Made by a program: the position numbers and the translations under genes. 64,000 bases of DNA from Lithodes maja (taxonomy: Eukaryota > Arthropoda > Malacostraca > Decapoda > Lithodidae), in the NCBI GenBank assembly GCA_037953745.1, contig JBAKBP010000195.1, positions 124,001-188,000 on the forward strand, written 5' to 3'. Below the pieces are notes generated by a model. That model was not told the DNA's origin. It did not search any database and was given only the letters and a program-made list of their open reading frames with translations. The stretch's first letter is position 1; the number at the start of each line of letters is the position of its first letter. Of the stretch, positions 21,341 through 31,083 are shown in pieces.

Positions 21341-22064
21341 TTCAAGTTTACTGATCAATGAAGGAAAACTGAGAACATGTCAACTAATTTTTAACTGCAG
21401 CAAACTATACAACTTAATTTGAATCATCGTTTTCAACACAAGAGGCTCACTTTTATTCCCAATATTGGAATCTTTATAATAAATAATAATCTTGGTGTGT
21501 TGTGAAGCAGAGGGGAAATGAGGGTGGGACATAACTAAAGTTCTACACCGTTTTCTTCATCTCCACATCAGCCAATATATTTTACGTAACCCAGTTCTGA
21601 GCATCCGACCTACCAAATTAGAACTTAGCTCTGTATTGTTACAAACACTAGAGGGTTTAATGACCCTCCAATAACCAAATAAGGCAAACCTCTTATTTGG
21701 TAGTAGCCTTGGAGTATTCAATTCATATTATCACCAAACTACCAATTAACTTACAAATAACCCTAATTCATGAAATCAATGAAACTAATGAATACATGTG
21801 GAACCTAGGATACTCACACCAAAATTCAGTACACTAACCATTACGCTCTCCAGACAGTTAAAGGTTTATGCACAAGCTCACGATGTAAATCTTTGTATAA
21901 ATACATCTCATCCGCTTTCAAAGAGCGAAATTGATTTATTGGTAACCCCACTTGCGCGGTCAAACCAATGTCTTCTCCAGGCTGGTGGCGGGCTCGTTAG
22001 TTTTATCATCCAGTGTAAGTAAAGTTATACTACTGATACCGATAGTCAGGCTGATAATAAGGGA
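21341..22064. other. Intergenic or intronic sequence, nothing recognised
   Basis: No supported gene. A V repeat copy precedes it (about 21262-21340). A small inverted repeat of CCAAATAAG / CTTATTTGG lies near 21677-21702, and a short (TACA)n run at about 22073-22084 follows. Confidence 0.5.
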
Positions 22065-22109
22065 TTGCTGTATACATACATACATCAAATTTTAAGACTG
22101 AGTGCTCCA

Positions 22110-22330
22110 CACATACGTGCAGTTTCAGTCTCCTGTCCTAATGGCGGCATTCCAGGCAACCCTGTTAAGGGCTGCTTCACTTGTCAAGTTTTTGGATTTG
22201 AGATCAGTACGTATAATCCGATCCCAGGTCTTCCTCGCTCCACCCCTTGGTGCAGCTCCCTCTACAATTACAGACCTGCATTTTTTCACCCAATTTTGTT
22301 CATCCATTCTCTCCACATGTCCTAACCATC
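22110..22330 (-). pseudogene. LINE C-terminal fragment, RTE-like
   Basis: The minus-strand frame 22316-22125 reads MERMDEQNWVKKC, then PRGGARKTWDRII and SEAALNRVAWNAAI. This is the C-terminal tail that follows the HVERM box in many RTE-like arthropod LINE proteins. Only about 70 residues survive and no RT core is present. Unrelated in sequence to family A's own C-terminus. Confidence 0.65.
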
Positions 22331-22448
22331 CCAGTCTACTTGTTTGTACACATCACTTCGCTAATACTCTTTATATATCTACTGTATGTACTAAAGGACT
22401 GAGAGAACATAATCAAATATACTATACTGTACTGTACTGTACTATTAA

Positions 22449-22812
22449 CCCCTTCTGTACCGGCGACGACTGTTTTATTTGATATCAGCTACATTTATAC
22501 AATTTTATGAAGCTTTGAAAGGATATATGGTAGCAAAAAGAATTAATTGAGCTAGTCTGTAGCCTTTTAATAAGTAGACATCCTTCCTAAGCTGAAGAAA
22601 GTTGTCTAATAGTTGCCAGAAATTCATGAAAAGTGCAATCGGGGGTACGGTAATAATTGTTGTCATAGATTCCAGTGGTTTTTGCTCAACAAGTGTTATT
22701 GGTATCTTTATAGTTACTGGGAAAAGTGCTTATCCCTCAGAGTATTAGTCAGTGTTCGAAACTTTGTGAAATATCTGACAACACTTATTAACTTCGACCA
22801 GTAAAGAAGGGG
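22449..22812. mobile_element. MITE M3, TTAA target site
   Basis: Flanked by TTAA (22445-22448, 22813-22816). Inverted ends CCCCTTCTGTACCGG and, inverted, CCAGTAAAGAAGGGG. 364 bp, no ORF. Same family as M4 at 28711. Confidence 0.8.
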
Positions 22813-22844
22813 TTAAAATACTACACATTTTATCTATAACCAAC

Positions 22845-23102
22845 CTTAACATCATCACTCTCATCAATAAGCACCGTGACTTGATCAATCTTAAACGGCT
22901 TCTCTCCATCGTGGTCTTTCTTGATCTTGTTGAGGTCAATGAGTGTAGGGGCCAGCTTTGTAACGGACCCTGGTCCCTGGTGGTGGGGAGGTAGGGATTC
23001 TCCGCTGGGTCCCAGGGGTGTGCCGTCTGCCGAGGTGTTGAAGATTGGTGGGTGGTTTGTTTTGATGACACTACTACCCGAGTTGCCATTTAGTGTACCT
23101 CC
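22845..23102 (-). CDS. Candidate host exon (86 codons), function unknown
   Basis: On the minus strand a CTTTCCAG acceptor precedes base 23102 and an AAG/GTTGGT donor follows base 22845. The 258-bp exon is open in one frame throughout, phase 0 to 0. It encodes a Ser/Pro/Gly-rich segment, then TKLAPTLIDLNKIKKDHDGE and KPFKIDQVTVLIDESDDVK. I do not recognise the protein. It lies in a TE-poor interval, on the same strand as the PI3K-like exons, and joins in phase with the candidate exon 23811-23995. It could be a downstream part of that gene or a separate one. Confidence 0.5.
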
Positions 23103-23325
23103 CTGGAAAGTGAAAACATTGTATTTAGTTATTTTAACGGGGCAGGGGGCTAGGAATCCTCCTCCCCTTGTATACCGGTAATTCTCCTACTCAACGAGAC
23201 AGAGAAAGGGGTGAGGGAATGCGAAAGTGGTCCCGGACCCTGAGAATAGGGACTTTAAATGTTGCTTCTATTCGGGCTCTGTCTCGTGTTGGCCACCCCC
23301 AGCAATGGGGTATGTGCCTGAGTAT

Positions 23326-23519
23326 ATACATGGTATGGTCAGTAGCGTGTCAGACTACTGATCAAAGGGTCGGCAGATCGATCCCAAGCCGTGCCATTTG
23401 TAGACGGCATGAGTTTGGGCAGCTCGATCTAGCGATTTGTGGCAAATGTCCAGTTAAGACCCTGTAACAAGGGCACGTCCTAGCACTGTCAATCAAGGGA
23501 GTGCAGAGCGTTAAAAACT
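23326..23519 (+). mobile_element. tRNA-derived SINE T1
   Basis: A-box-like TGGTCAGTAGCGTG and B-box-like GTCGGCAGATCGATCCC spaced as in a tRNA-type pol III promoter. Body GGCAAATGTCCAGTTAAG...CCCTGTAACAAGGGCAC is shared with T2 at 39207-39404. Boundaries approximate. Confidence 0.65.
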
Positions 23520-23810
23520 GGTTCATCAACCTAAACACCAGGATGTTACCGGTAGTGAATAGGTAATTGTATGAATGTACAGTACTGAAAAGGATAATAC
23601 TGTACTATAGGTAGCACTGTCGAACTTGACAATAAACTTAACCCTTTAACAACTTTTCATAACTCAAAATGAATGTAAGCAGTCGAGCTGAGATTTCTAT
23701 TCACCAGGAAATAGGTGTGGATATTAACAGCCAGTTTGCTCTAGATTCTTTTGAGTTATGAGAAGTTAAGGGGTCAAGATTATTGTCAAGTTTGTTGGCG
23801 CTACCTATAC

Positions 23811-23995
23811 CTGTGCTGGGATGGGGTTGAAGAGGTTGGGGTCTGGGTCTGGGTTGTTTCTGGTTGGTGCCCCGGCAGGAAAGTGTCGCTGACAGGCGTG
23901 GACGGCTGGTCTGCCTGGCTCCAGACCCAACACTGTCACCCACCGCCCGTAACACTCACTATCCTTACTGCGTTTGGCAGAGTACACAACCACAT
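23811..23995 (-). CDS. Candidate host exon (61 codons), function unknown
   Basis: Minus strand: acceptor TTTCCCCGTAG before 23995, donor CACAG/GTATAG after 23811. 185 bp, open in only one frame, entered with 2 nt and left at phase 0. It encodes VVVYSAKRSKDSECYGRWVT, then a Pro/Asn-rich tail (NPDPDPNLFNPIPAQ). The exit phase agrees with the exon 22845-23102. It does not join in phase with 24716-24778, so an exon may be missing or one of these calls is wrong. Confidence 0.4.
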
Positions 23996-24029
23996 CTACG
24001 GGGAAAGTAAATAGCAGATTAACAAACCG

Positions 24030-24215
24030 GAGCAAGTTTGTATGAAGACTTGAATGAATATGAGAACGAATACAAGAACAATAACATGAAATGGCATCTT
24101 TTAGGCCATTTTATCACTTCCAAAGACGTAATTTGAACTACAAGCCATCATTTTGGCTATGCATCTACAATAATAAAGAGTAAAAAGAATGAACTCTGCT
24201 ATAGTTTGACACCCT
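24030..24215 (-). repeat. Diverged dispersed repeat related to the flanks of A1
   Basis: Segment CTTGAATGAATATGAGAACG...ATAACATGAAATGGC is the inverse of sequence at 2979-3049 and 5199-5264. Class unknown. Confidence 0.45.
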
Positions 24216-24467
24216 GGTAAATAGCATTATCTTTATTAATCCAATAAGCATTATTCATCATCAATCAGAGTAGGGAGGAGGCTGTAGGCACTAGTCAATA
24301 AGCATAACATGACATATTACAGTAATTTCTGGCTATCTTTACACAATTCTATTCAAGTGTTGAGCTGGCTATGTACCCCTTCAATTTTTAGAGGTCCTCC
24401 TAAGTTAAATGAAATTGACTAATATTGCTCATAATTTAATACAAAATTACATAATGGTATACTGGTA

Positions 24468-24653
24468 CAGGTGTCCCTCGATATACAAATGGGTTACGTT
24501 CCTAAAAAACGATCTTAAATAGGAAAATCGTATAGCAAACCCTAAAATAAATGGAGTAAATGGAGATGCATTCTGGGACTAGCCAAAACAAAAAACTCCT
24601 AAAACCCTATAATAATATCATAAATTGGGGCTTCGCATAGTGAGGGAGACCTG
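24468..24653. mobile_element. MITE M7, TA target site, pogo/Tigger-like ends
   Basis: TA at 24466-24467 and 24654-24655. Inverted ends CAGGTGTCCCTCGATATAC and, inverted, GCATAGTGAGGGAGACCTG. 186 bp, non-coding. CAG-starting ends with a TA duplication are typical of pogo/Tigger-type MITEs. Confidence 0.8.
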
Positions 24654-24715
24654 TACTAAAAACTTGTAGTTCCCCCCTAATTATATTTAACTAACAAGAG
24701 AAAGCTAAATCTTAC

Positions 24716-24778
24716 TTGAGGATGAGGCTCCACATCCAGGCACATGACAGCGTCAAGACACCACCCTTTGCTCCCCTC
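24716..24778 (-). CDS. Possible small host exon (21 codons), doubtful
   Basis: Minus strand: acceptor ATGTCTGTAG before 24778, donor CAA/GTAAG after 24716. It reads EGSKGWCLDAVMCLDVEPHP plus Q, phase 0 to 0. An alternative acceptor (TTTCAG before 24813) gives a different 98-bp exon. No family recognised. Confidence 0.25.
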
Positions 24779-24828
24779 CTACAGACATATCTTACATCAA
24801 CTCCAACACACATCTGAAAGATAGAACA

Positions 24829-24965
24829 TATAATAATGTAAAACTTGCAAAATAAACAAACCAAAACTTGAAAGAACACAGTAAAAAGACAAAACAACTT
24901 ATCAAAATCGCTATGTCGAAACAATGCTTAAGCAAAATAAAAATTCTTTATAAATAAAAGAACGT
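24829..24965 (-). repeat. Dispersed repeat W, copy 2
   Basis: Inverse of 20868-20995. It keeps the internal TTAA (GCTTAAGC near 24927-24934) that in copy 3 is the insertion point of MITE R4. Confidence 0.6.
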
Positions 24966-25423
24966 TTTACTCTACTTTACTCAGATACCGTACATTAGCA
25001 GTTCCGAGAACTGCTGCCAATCCTGAGTCACTGAGGAGGCTACAACTTGACTTGAAATGCAGTTTCAGAAGCTTAATGACCTACGCTTCAGAAACATGGC
25101 CAGTCAACGGGATGACATTAAGCAAATTATTTATAGAAATAGTAACCCCTACAAATTTATCAGAAGACTGATTTCTTTATAACCGAGTTCAATTCCACGC
25201 TCAGACACAAAGGTTTTTTGTATACACTGGTAGCTGGTATAATTTACCTTGACCAAGTAAATGGGTAATAGTGTCTGATGATAAACTTTGGTCGAGCGCT
25301 ACTGAATCTCAGAGCGAGGGCTAGAGAAATGGCGCTTAGTAAGTAACCTGTGACTATGACTATGAAGGAGACAAAAGGCATTCTGCCAGTAAAGAGTGTC
25401 TCTCACAAAGCTAGAAGAGTGAC
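24966..25423. other. Intergenic or intronic sequence, nothing recognised
   Basis: No supported ORF, RNA gene or repeat identified. Confidence 0.4.
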
Positions 25424-25600
25424 AGACTTCCTTATAGCCTAAAATCGCAAGTGATCAATTGATATTGGGGAATATTGCAAGCATACTGTAAACATATTTT
25501 TTTTTCTATGTGGATGAGGGAGACAAAAGGCAGAGCTACCTGTGACAAGTGCCGTGAATCGAACCCACGATCTTAGGAGTACGAGCCATATATACTGTAT
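25424..25600 (-). repeat. Single MITE M6 end and a tRNA-like SINE head
   Basis: 25424-25455 matches the M6 terminus (GACTTCCTTATAGCC). At 25535-25590 the minus strand has GTGGGTTCGATTCACGGCAC, a good B box inside a pairing TpsiC-like arm, preceded by TGGCTCGTACTCCTAAGATC. No complete cloverleaf could be formed, so this is more likely a SINE head than a tRNA gene. Confidence 0.45.
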
Positions 25601-25982
25601 GTACATTCTATTATTCAAGAACATATTCTGAATGATTCACCTTAATATTGGAATCGATTATGTACTGGAAAAACCTGCAAGTCACTGGAAAAGTTTTGGG
25701 GAGTTACCTGTGACTCTGTGATGCAATAGGCCGGGGGATAAGAATACATGAAAAATACGAGTACATGTATATGAAAGACTATCTTACAATTAATTAATCG
25801 TAGTCATATGCTGTACTTATAACTGTCTTGACGGTGTAATGATTAGAATGTTTAAGATCTGTATTTACCTAATTGTAGTTTACAGGAGTTGAGCTAAGTT
25901 CGTGTTGTCCCGTCTCTCAGTCTACTTTTTATCCAATTTTTTCTTGAAAATATGGATGTTCCTTGCCCCTACCACCTCCACC

Positions 25983-27827
25983 TTAGGAAGCTAGCCAACG
26001 TAACACCGATATTCAAAAAAGGCAGCAAATCCCTACCCAGTAACTATCGTCCAATTAGCTTAACCTCAATTGTATGTAAAATGCTAGAAACGGTCATAAG
26101 AGACAGACTCGTAAATCACTTAGAGGCAAATAACTTACTTAACCCTCTCACCACGGATGGGCTCTTGAACGCCCATAAAAAAGCATGTAACAGAAACCCG
26201 GATGGTCCCTTAAACACCCATGACGTCACAGCCTGTGAGCTTGCTGTGCGCGGCGTCGGTCCGACGCATGTAAACAACAGCCGGCTGGACCGACGCTCCG
26301 CATCTCCGGCCACAAGAAGGAGAGCGTCGCTTGTTCTTGTGTGCCTGTATGTTGTTGTTAAGTATCGAAAAGTGGTGTAAAGTGGCTGTTTTGGCCATAA
26401 AGTTATCTCCAATGAAATCATCATCACAGCTCAACCAGTTGACTTAGAGAGCTCTACTTAATGCCATTCTACAGGTAAATAACACAGCTACGCTTGGGGA
26501 TGCGCGGGAATGCGGGAAGCAGTCTGATTAACGAATATACAGTAGCCTAGCCTAGACGTTTTTCGGCCAAAACACCCGGATTTCGAGGAATATATATATA
26601 ATACATAGCCGGGGCTGGAGGGTTAAAGATACTCAACACGGCTTTCGTAAAAAACGTTCCTGTTTAACAAACCTCTTAGACTTCTTCCACGATATCTTCA
26701 ACCTCTACGATGAGAGTAAAGCTGTAGATATTATATACCTTGATTTTCAAAAGGCCTTTGACAAAGTTCCCCACAAACGATTACTGCTAAAACTAAAAGC
26801 GCATGGAATACAAGACGGTGTGTTGAAATGGATAGAAAATTGGCTCAGCGACAGAAAGCAAAGAGTAGTCATAAACGGTAAGGCATCTAAATGGACCAAT
26901 GTAAGTAGTGGGGTACCCCAGGGATCGGTACTAGGACCAATTCTCTTTCTAATTTACATCAACGACATAGATGAGGGTCTCACCTGTACAGTCTCGAAAT
27001 TTGCTGACGATACAAAAATTGCAAATAGCGTACTTTCAAAAGAACAAGTTGACGATATGCAACACAATCTAGATAAATTGTCATGTTGGGCCCAAATTTG
27101 GCAAATGAGTTTCAATGCGGATAAATGTAAAGTACTACATATCGGATACCTAAATGAGAAAGCAAACTATTCGATGAATGGCACTCAGCTTAAGAATGTA
27201 AACAAAGAAACCGATCTGGGAGTAACAATATCGAGTAACCTAAAACCGAGTCAACAATGTTCAGAAGTTGTTAAGAAGGCAAACAAAATAATTGGCTTTA
27301 TAGGCAGGTCATTTGAGCATAAATCCAAAGATGTTATCCTAACCCTTTACAATTCCTTAGTCCGCCCTCTTCTGGAATACTGCGTTCAATCCTGGTGCCC
27401 TTATTACCAAAAAGATATAAACAAGCTAGAACGAGTTCAACGTAGAGTTACCAAAATGATACCTAGCCTAAAGAACAAACCATACGAAGAGCGTCTTAGA
27501 GAATTAAATCTATTTCCTTTAACCCAGCGCAGATTAAGAGGCGACTTAATTCAAGTGTTCAAAATCATCAAAGGCATCGACAATATGAACTGTAGTAAGT
27601 ACTTCACTATCGACCAATCTAATTACACGCGGGGAAACGGTTGCAAAATTATTGGTAAATCTTTTAACTCACACGAATCTAAGAATTTCTTCTTCAATCG
27701 AGTTGTCAACTTGTGGAATGGGAGTCCCCGAGACGTTATAGACTGCAGCACCGTCGATTCATTTAAACTCCGCTTAGACAAATATCTCGCATCAAACCCG
27801 CGACTGACTGCGTTTGTAAATGAATAA
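25983..27827 (+). pseudogene. E reverse transcriptase ORF interrupted by a 480-bp MITE
   Basis: Before R2: LANVTPIFKKGSK, NYRPISLTSIVCKMLETVI. After R2: DTQHGFRKKRSCLTNLL, then YLDFQKAFDKVPHKRLL (motif A), SGVPQGSVLGPILFLIYIND (motif B), FADDTKIA (motif C), LVRPLLEYCVQSW and a C-terminal FNRVVNLWNGSP. The part from 26820 to 27827 is a continuous 335-codon frame. Removing R2 with one TTAA rejoins the frame as NNLLKDTQHG. The endonuclease is missing. Motifs fit the CR1 clade. Confidence 0.8.
26143..26622 (-). mobile_element. MITE R2 (480 bp), TTAA target site
   Basis: Flanked by TTAA at 26139-26142 and 26623-26626. Ends: CCCTCTCACCACGG on the left and, inverted, CCGGGGCTGGAGGG on the right. 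The inside is the inverse of R1 (30600-31079), including the GTCGGTCCGACGC palindrome and the GAATGCGGGAAG block. Same length as R1. Non-coding. Confidence 0.9.
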
Positions 27828-28415
27828 CTTTATTGTATACCCCCCTCAGTTACTAACCCATCTGTCCCCTACTAACTTCCTAATCCTGCCACGGACATTA
27901 GTTCTAGGGCAGTAGTTCCCTTTCCAATGTTCCCTTACCCACTCTAAACCACTGTTTGGACACTTGATCCTCAGTGTTTTGGAGGACAAGCAGCCTAGAA
28001 GGGTCACTAGACCTGTTGTTGCTTGATTTCCTTTGTACTCCTTTGTACTCCTCCAGCCCATTCCATTTGTCAATACATCTATAGGGGAAGCTAAACTTCC
28101 TGATATCGTTCCTGCAGGTAGGTCTTTTTACTCTGTAGCTGTGGCCTCTAAGTTATTCCTGTATCCATAATTAACATATCCTCCCTATCCAGCCTCTCCA
28201 GCCCCCGGGTGCATTTGTACATCATTATCATGTCTCCCCTCTCTCTCCTCTCTTTTAAACTTGGTAGATTTAATTTGTCTAGCCTCCCTTCATATGGCAG
28301 TTCTCTGAGACTTGGAACCAATCTAGTAACTGCTCTCTGGATTCTTTCTAACTTGTGAATATGCTTCTTTAGATGCGGGGACCACACCACTGCTGCATAC
28401 TCCAATCTTGGTCTT

Positions 28416-28510
28416 AGAGTATGTGGTAACCCAGGTTCGAATCCCGGGACAATCACATGCTTTCATAAATTTCATTGGGGGGTGTTAGGTGTTGGGATTG
28501 GAATTAATAA
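28416..28510 (+). repeat. tRNA-like SINE fragment
   Basis: CCCAGGTTCGAATCCCGGG at about 28430-28448 is a perfect B box with a pairing arm. The rest of a tRNA is not present, so this is probably a truncated SINE. Confidence 0.4.
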
Positions 28511-28710
28511 AATAAAATTAGACTACTGAGTGATATGTATTCATATCGTTTGTCAACTCGAACCAACGTAATTTGCAAAAATATTGTAAAGAGGTTAGTT
28601 CTGCCATAGACTTATTGAGATCGGTGACCGGTAGAATTGTCGAATTGTTTATCAAATTCGTGAAAACATTAAGGCATATGTAGATTTGAGTAGATATAAT
28701 GTGACTTTAA

Positions 28711-28880
28711 CCCCTTCTGTACCGGCGACGTCTTTTATATTTTGTTCGTGCTATATTTAAACGAATTTGCGTAGTTTTAAAAGGATCTGTAGTAGTCAAA
28801 AGGGTTAAGTGAGATAGTCTGTAGCCTTTTAATGGGTAGATGTCCTTACTAAGATGAAAACAATCGTCTAATTGGTTAAC
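28711..28880 (+). mobile_element. MITE M4, truncated relative of M3
   Basis: TTAA at 28707-28710, then CCCCTTCTGTACCGGCGACG, identical to the M3 left end. Homology to M3 (AGTCTGTAGCCTTTTAAT) continues to about 28875 and then stops; the right end is missing. Confidence 0.7.
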
Positions 28881-28924
28881 CCCCACTAACACAACGCACT
28901 CATCCAAGTAAATATATACTTATA

Positions 28925-29126
28925 GTCTATTCGCTGTAAATAGGCGAGAAATCATGACTTCTATCTGTAACTCAAAAAGGGCCAGAGCAAATTGGCTGCA
29001 CATTTCCACATCTATTCCTTGACTGACTATTCCCAAATGGTAGACATATTAACTCTATTACTCTAGTAGTTTTTTAGTTACAGAAGATAGAGGTCATGAT
29101 TTATCGCCTACTTACCGCGAATAGAC
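28925..29126. mobile_element. MITE M5 with terminal inverted repeats of about 50 bp
   Basis: GTCTATTCGCTGTAAATAGG at 28925 is mirrored by the inverse of CCTACTTACCGCGAATAGAC ending at 29126, and the match continues inward through AAATCATGAC and TCTATCT. No clear target duplication (perhaps a degraded TA). Non-coding. Confidence 0.7.
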
Positions 29127-29142
29127 CAAACCAAATCTGCCT

Positions 29143-29195
29143 TGTATGGGCCGATCGGCTTTTTGCAGACTCCCATTTTCTTATGTTCTTATGTA
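29143..29195 (+). repeat. Possible LINE 3' end
   Basis: TATGGGCCGATCGGC followed by TTTTCTTATGTTCTTATG resembles the 3' terminus of CR1-like elements I associate with arthropod genomes (recollection, not checked). Confidence 0.35.
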
Positions 29196-29624
29196 TGTCA
29201 ATCGTTCAAATCAAATAATATTTTCTGATTCTTTCTTGAGAGTTGTTGCCCCTGGTAAAATTTTGACCCGGGCTCGGATGCTCAAAAGATGCCATAAGTT
29301 AAGGGGAGATTTTCACTTAAGGGGGTATTTTTCTGGACCCCCTTCTCCCTCATGCTTAGTCCATTAGTTTTGAGATTTTAAGACGTTCGACAAATTAGTT
29401 TGGCGATTGTAAGTATCTTTCGTCCCATTTCTGTCAACTTTACAACCTTTCGTGCCATTAGGGTGTCGATTTTTTCCTGGCGAGCGATAGCAAGCCTGTA
29501 ATTGAGGAGGAACCGGTCTTCGGCCGACTAATCAAATGAGTTAACCACGGCATAAGAAACTACACTCGTAATTCTGTCACGTGCATTAGCATTATATTTA
29601 CATGTATAAGATCACGACGAGGAA
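29196..29624. other. Intergenic sequence, nothing recognised
   Basis: No supported ORF or repeat. The minisatellite starts at about 29625. Confidence 0.5.
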
Positions 29625-30420
29625 CAGAACTTATGAGGCCAACTGTACTCTCCGGATGTTACTCACAGGCTCACAGCTCTCCCAAGCCAGCCTCACACTT
29701 CCTATTCCCACAGAACTTATGAGGCCAACTGTGCTCTCCGGATGTTACTCACAGCTCTCCCAAGCCAGCCTCACCCTTCCTATTCCCACAGAACTTATGA
29801 GGTCAACTGTACTCTCCGGATGTTACTCACAGCTCTCCCAAGCCAGCCTCACCCTTCCTATTCCCACAGAACTTATGAGGCCAACTGTACTCTCCGGATG
29901 TTACTCACAGCTCTCCCAAGCCAGCCTCACCCTTCCTATTCCCACAGAACTTATGAGGCCAACTGTGCTCTCCGGATGTTACTCACAGCTCTCCCAAGCC
30001 AGCCTCACCCTTCCTATTCCCACAGAACTTATGAGGTCAACTGTACTCTCCGGATGTTACTCACAGCTCTCCCAAGCCAGCCTCACCCTTCCTATTCCCA
30101 CAGAACTTATGAGGCCAACTGTACTCTCCGGATGTTACTCACAGCTCTCCCAAGCCAGCCTCACCCTTCCTATTCCCACAGAACTTATGAGGCCAACTGT
30201 ACTCTCCGGATGTTACTCACAGCTCTCCCAAGCCAGTCTCACCCTTCCTATTCCCACAGAACTTATGAGGCCAACTGTACTCTCCGGATGTTACTCACAG
30301 GCTCACAGCTCTCCCAAGCCAGCCTCACCCTTCCTATTCCCACAGAACTTATGAGGCCAACTGTACTCTCCGGATGTTACTCACAGCTCTCCCAAGCCAG
30401 CCTCACCCTTCCTATTCCCA
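29625..30420. repeat. 78-bp minisatellite, ten units, with a three-unit higher-order pattern
   Basis: Units start at about 29625, 29711, 29789, 29867, 29945, 30023, 30101, 30179, 30257 and 30343. Units 1 and 9 carry an extra GGCTCACA (86 bp). Variants at two positions (GGCC/GGTC and GTACTC/GTGCTC) give the order A B C A B C A A A A. Because 78 is a multiple of 3 and the unit lacks stops in two frames, long repetitive ORFs appear; I regard them as non-coding. Confidence 0.95.
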
Positions 30421-30534
30421 CAAATTATTGTCCTTCCTATTCCCACAAATTATTGTATCTAGATTTTAGGAAAACATTTATCATATTACATTATATTTAT
30501 ATTTTCTATTTGGAATGAAAGATTTTATTGCTTT

Positions 30535-30589
30535 CGTTCGTGGCCACCCCTTCGGGGATCACGGCGTCAGGCAATAGATAGATAGATAG
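30535..30589 (+). mobile_element. A9: 55-bp tail-only insertion of LINE A
   Basis: The last 40 bp of family A (CGTTCGTGGCCACCCC...GGCGTCAGGCAA) plus (TAGA)n, flanked by a perfect 8-bp duplication ATTGCTTT (30527-30534 and 30590-30597). An extreme 5' truncation. The right duplication overlaps the TTAA of R1. Confidence 0.9.
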
Positions 30590-30599
30590 ATTGCTTTAA

Positions 30600-31079
30600 C
30601 CCTCCCGTCCCGGCTACGCATTACATAAATATTCCCCGAAATCCGGGTGTTTTTGGCCGAAAAACGTCTAGGCTAGGCTACCGTATCATTGTTATGCTGA
30701 GTGCTTCCCGCATTCCCGCGCATCCCCAAGCGTAGCTGTGTTATTTACCTGTAGAATGGCGTTAAGTAGAGCTCTCTAAGTCAAGTGCTTGATTTGTGAT
30801 GATGATTTCATTGGAGATAACTTTATGGCCAAAACAGCCACTTTACACTACTTTTCGATACTTAACAACAACATACAGGCACACACGAACAAGCGACGCT
30901 CTCCTTCTTGTGGCCGGAGATGCGGGGCGTCGGTCCAGCCGGCTGTTGTATACATGCGTCGGACCGACGCCTCGCACACGAAGCTCACAGGCTTTCAAGC
31001 AATGGTACAATGTTGTACCACCCGGGTTCCTGGGGGCAAAACATAATGGTACACACGTGTACCACCCGGGGTTGAAGGG
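30600..31079 (+). mobile_element. MITE R1 (480 bp), TTAA target site, piggyBac-like ends
   Basis: TTAA at 30596-30599 and 31080-31083. Ends CCCTCCCGTCCCGG and, inverted, CCGGGGTTGAAGGG. Internal palindromic segment CGTCGGACCGACG near 30958-30970. Homologous to R2 and partly to R3. Near its right end GGTACAATGTTGTACCACCC and a similar second copy (about 31051-31069) form small inverted repeats. Non-coding. Confidence 0.9.
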
Positions 31080-31083
31080 TTAA

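Larger units (their letters stand above)
25981..28033 (+). mobile_element. LINE E (CR1-like, 5'-truncated), inserted in B3 and split by R2
   Basis: Begins at LANVTPIFKKGSK in the RT fingers and ends with a short tail in which CTTTGTACTC is repeated (about 28014-28033). About 200 bp of 3' untranslated sequence follows the stop at 27827. E lies in B3 and is itself the host of MITE R2. Confidence 0.75.
25861..28415 (-). mobile_element. LINE family B, copy B3 (3' part), split by E
   Basis: 25861-25980 is the inverse of the B 3' end (GTAAATAC tail through GGTGGTAGGGGC), and 28034-28415 continues exactly upstream of that point. Together they cover about the last 500 bp of B. LINE E interrupts them at a GGAGGAGGAGG site. 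The 28.1-28.4 kb part encodes the RT tail (MIRPRLEYAAVVWSPH, then PSLRELPYEGRLDKLNLP), cut upstream at 28415. Confidence 0.8.

Noticed and set aside
25535..25590. A tRNA gene on the minus strand
   Set aside because: Good B box and TpsiC-like arm but no acceptor stem or complete cloverleaf; SINE head more likely.
29625..30420. CRISPR array
   Set aside because: The units are contiguous 78-bp tandem repeats without spacers, in a eukaryotic context.
29602..30518. Two ORFs of about 250 aa in different frames made of 26-residue repeats
   Set aside because: A stop-free 78-bp repeat automatically gives open frames; no start context, domain or splice evidence.
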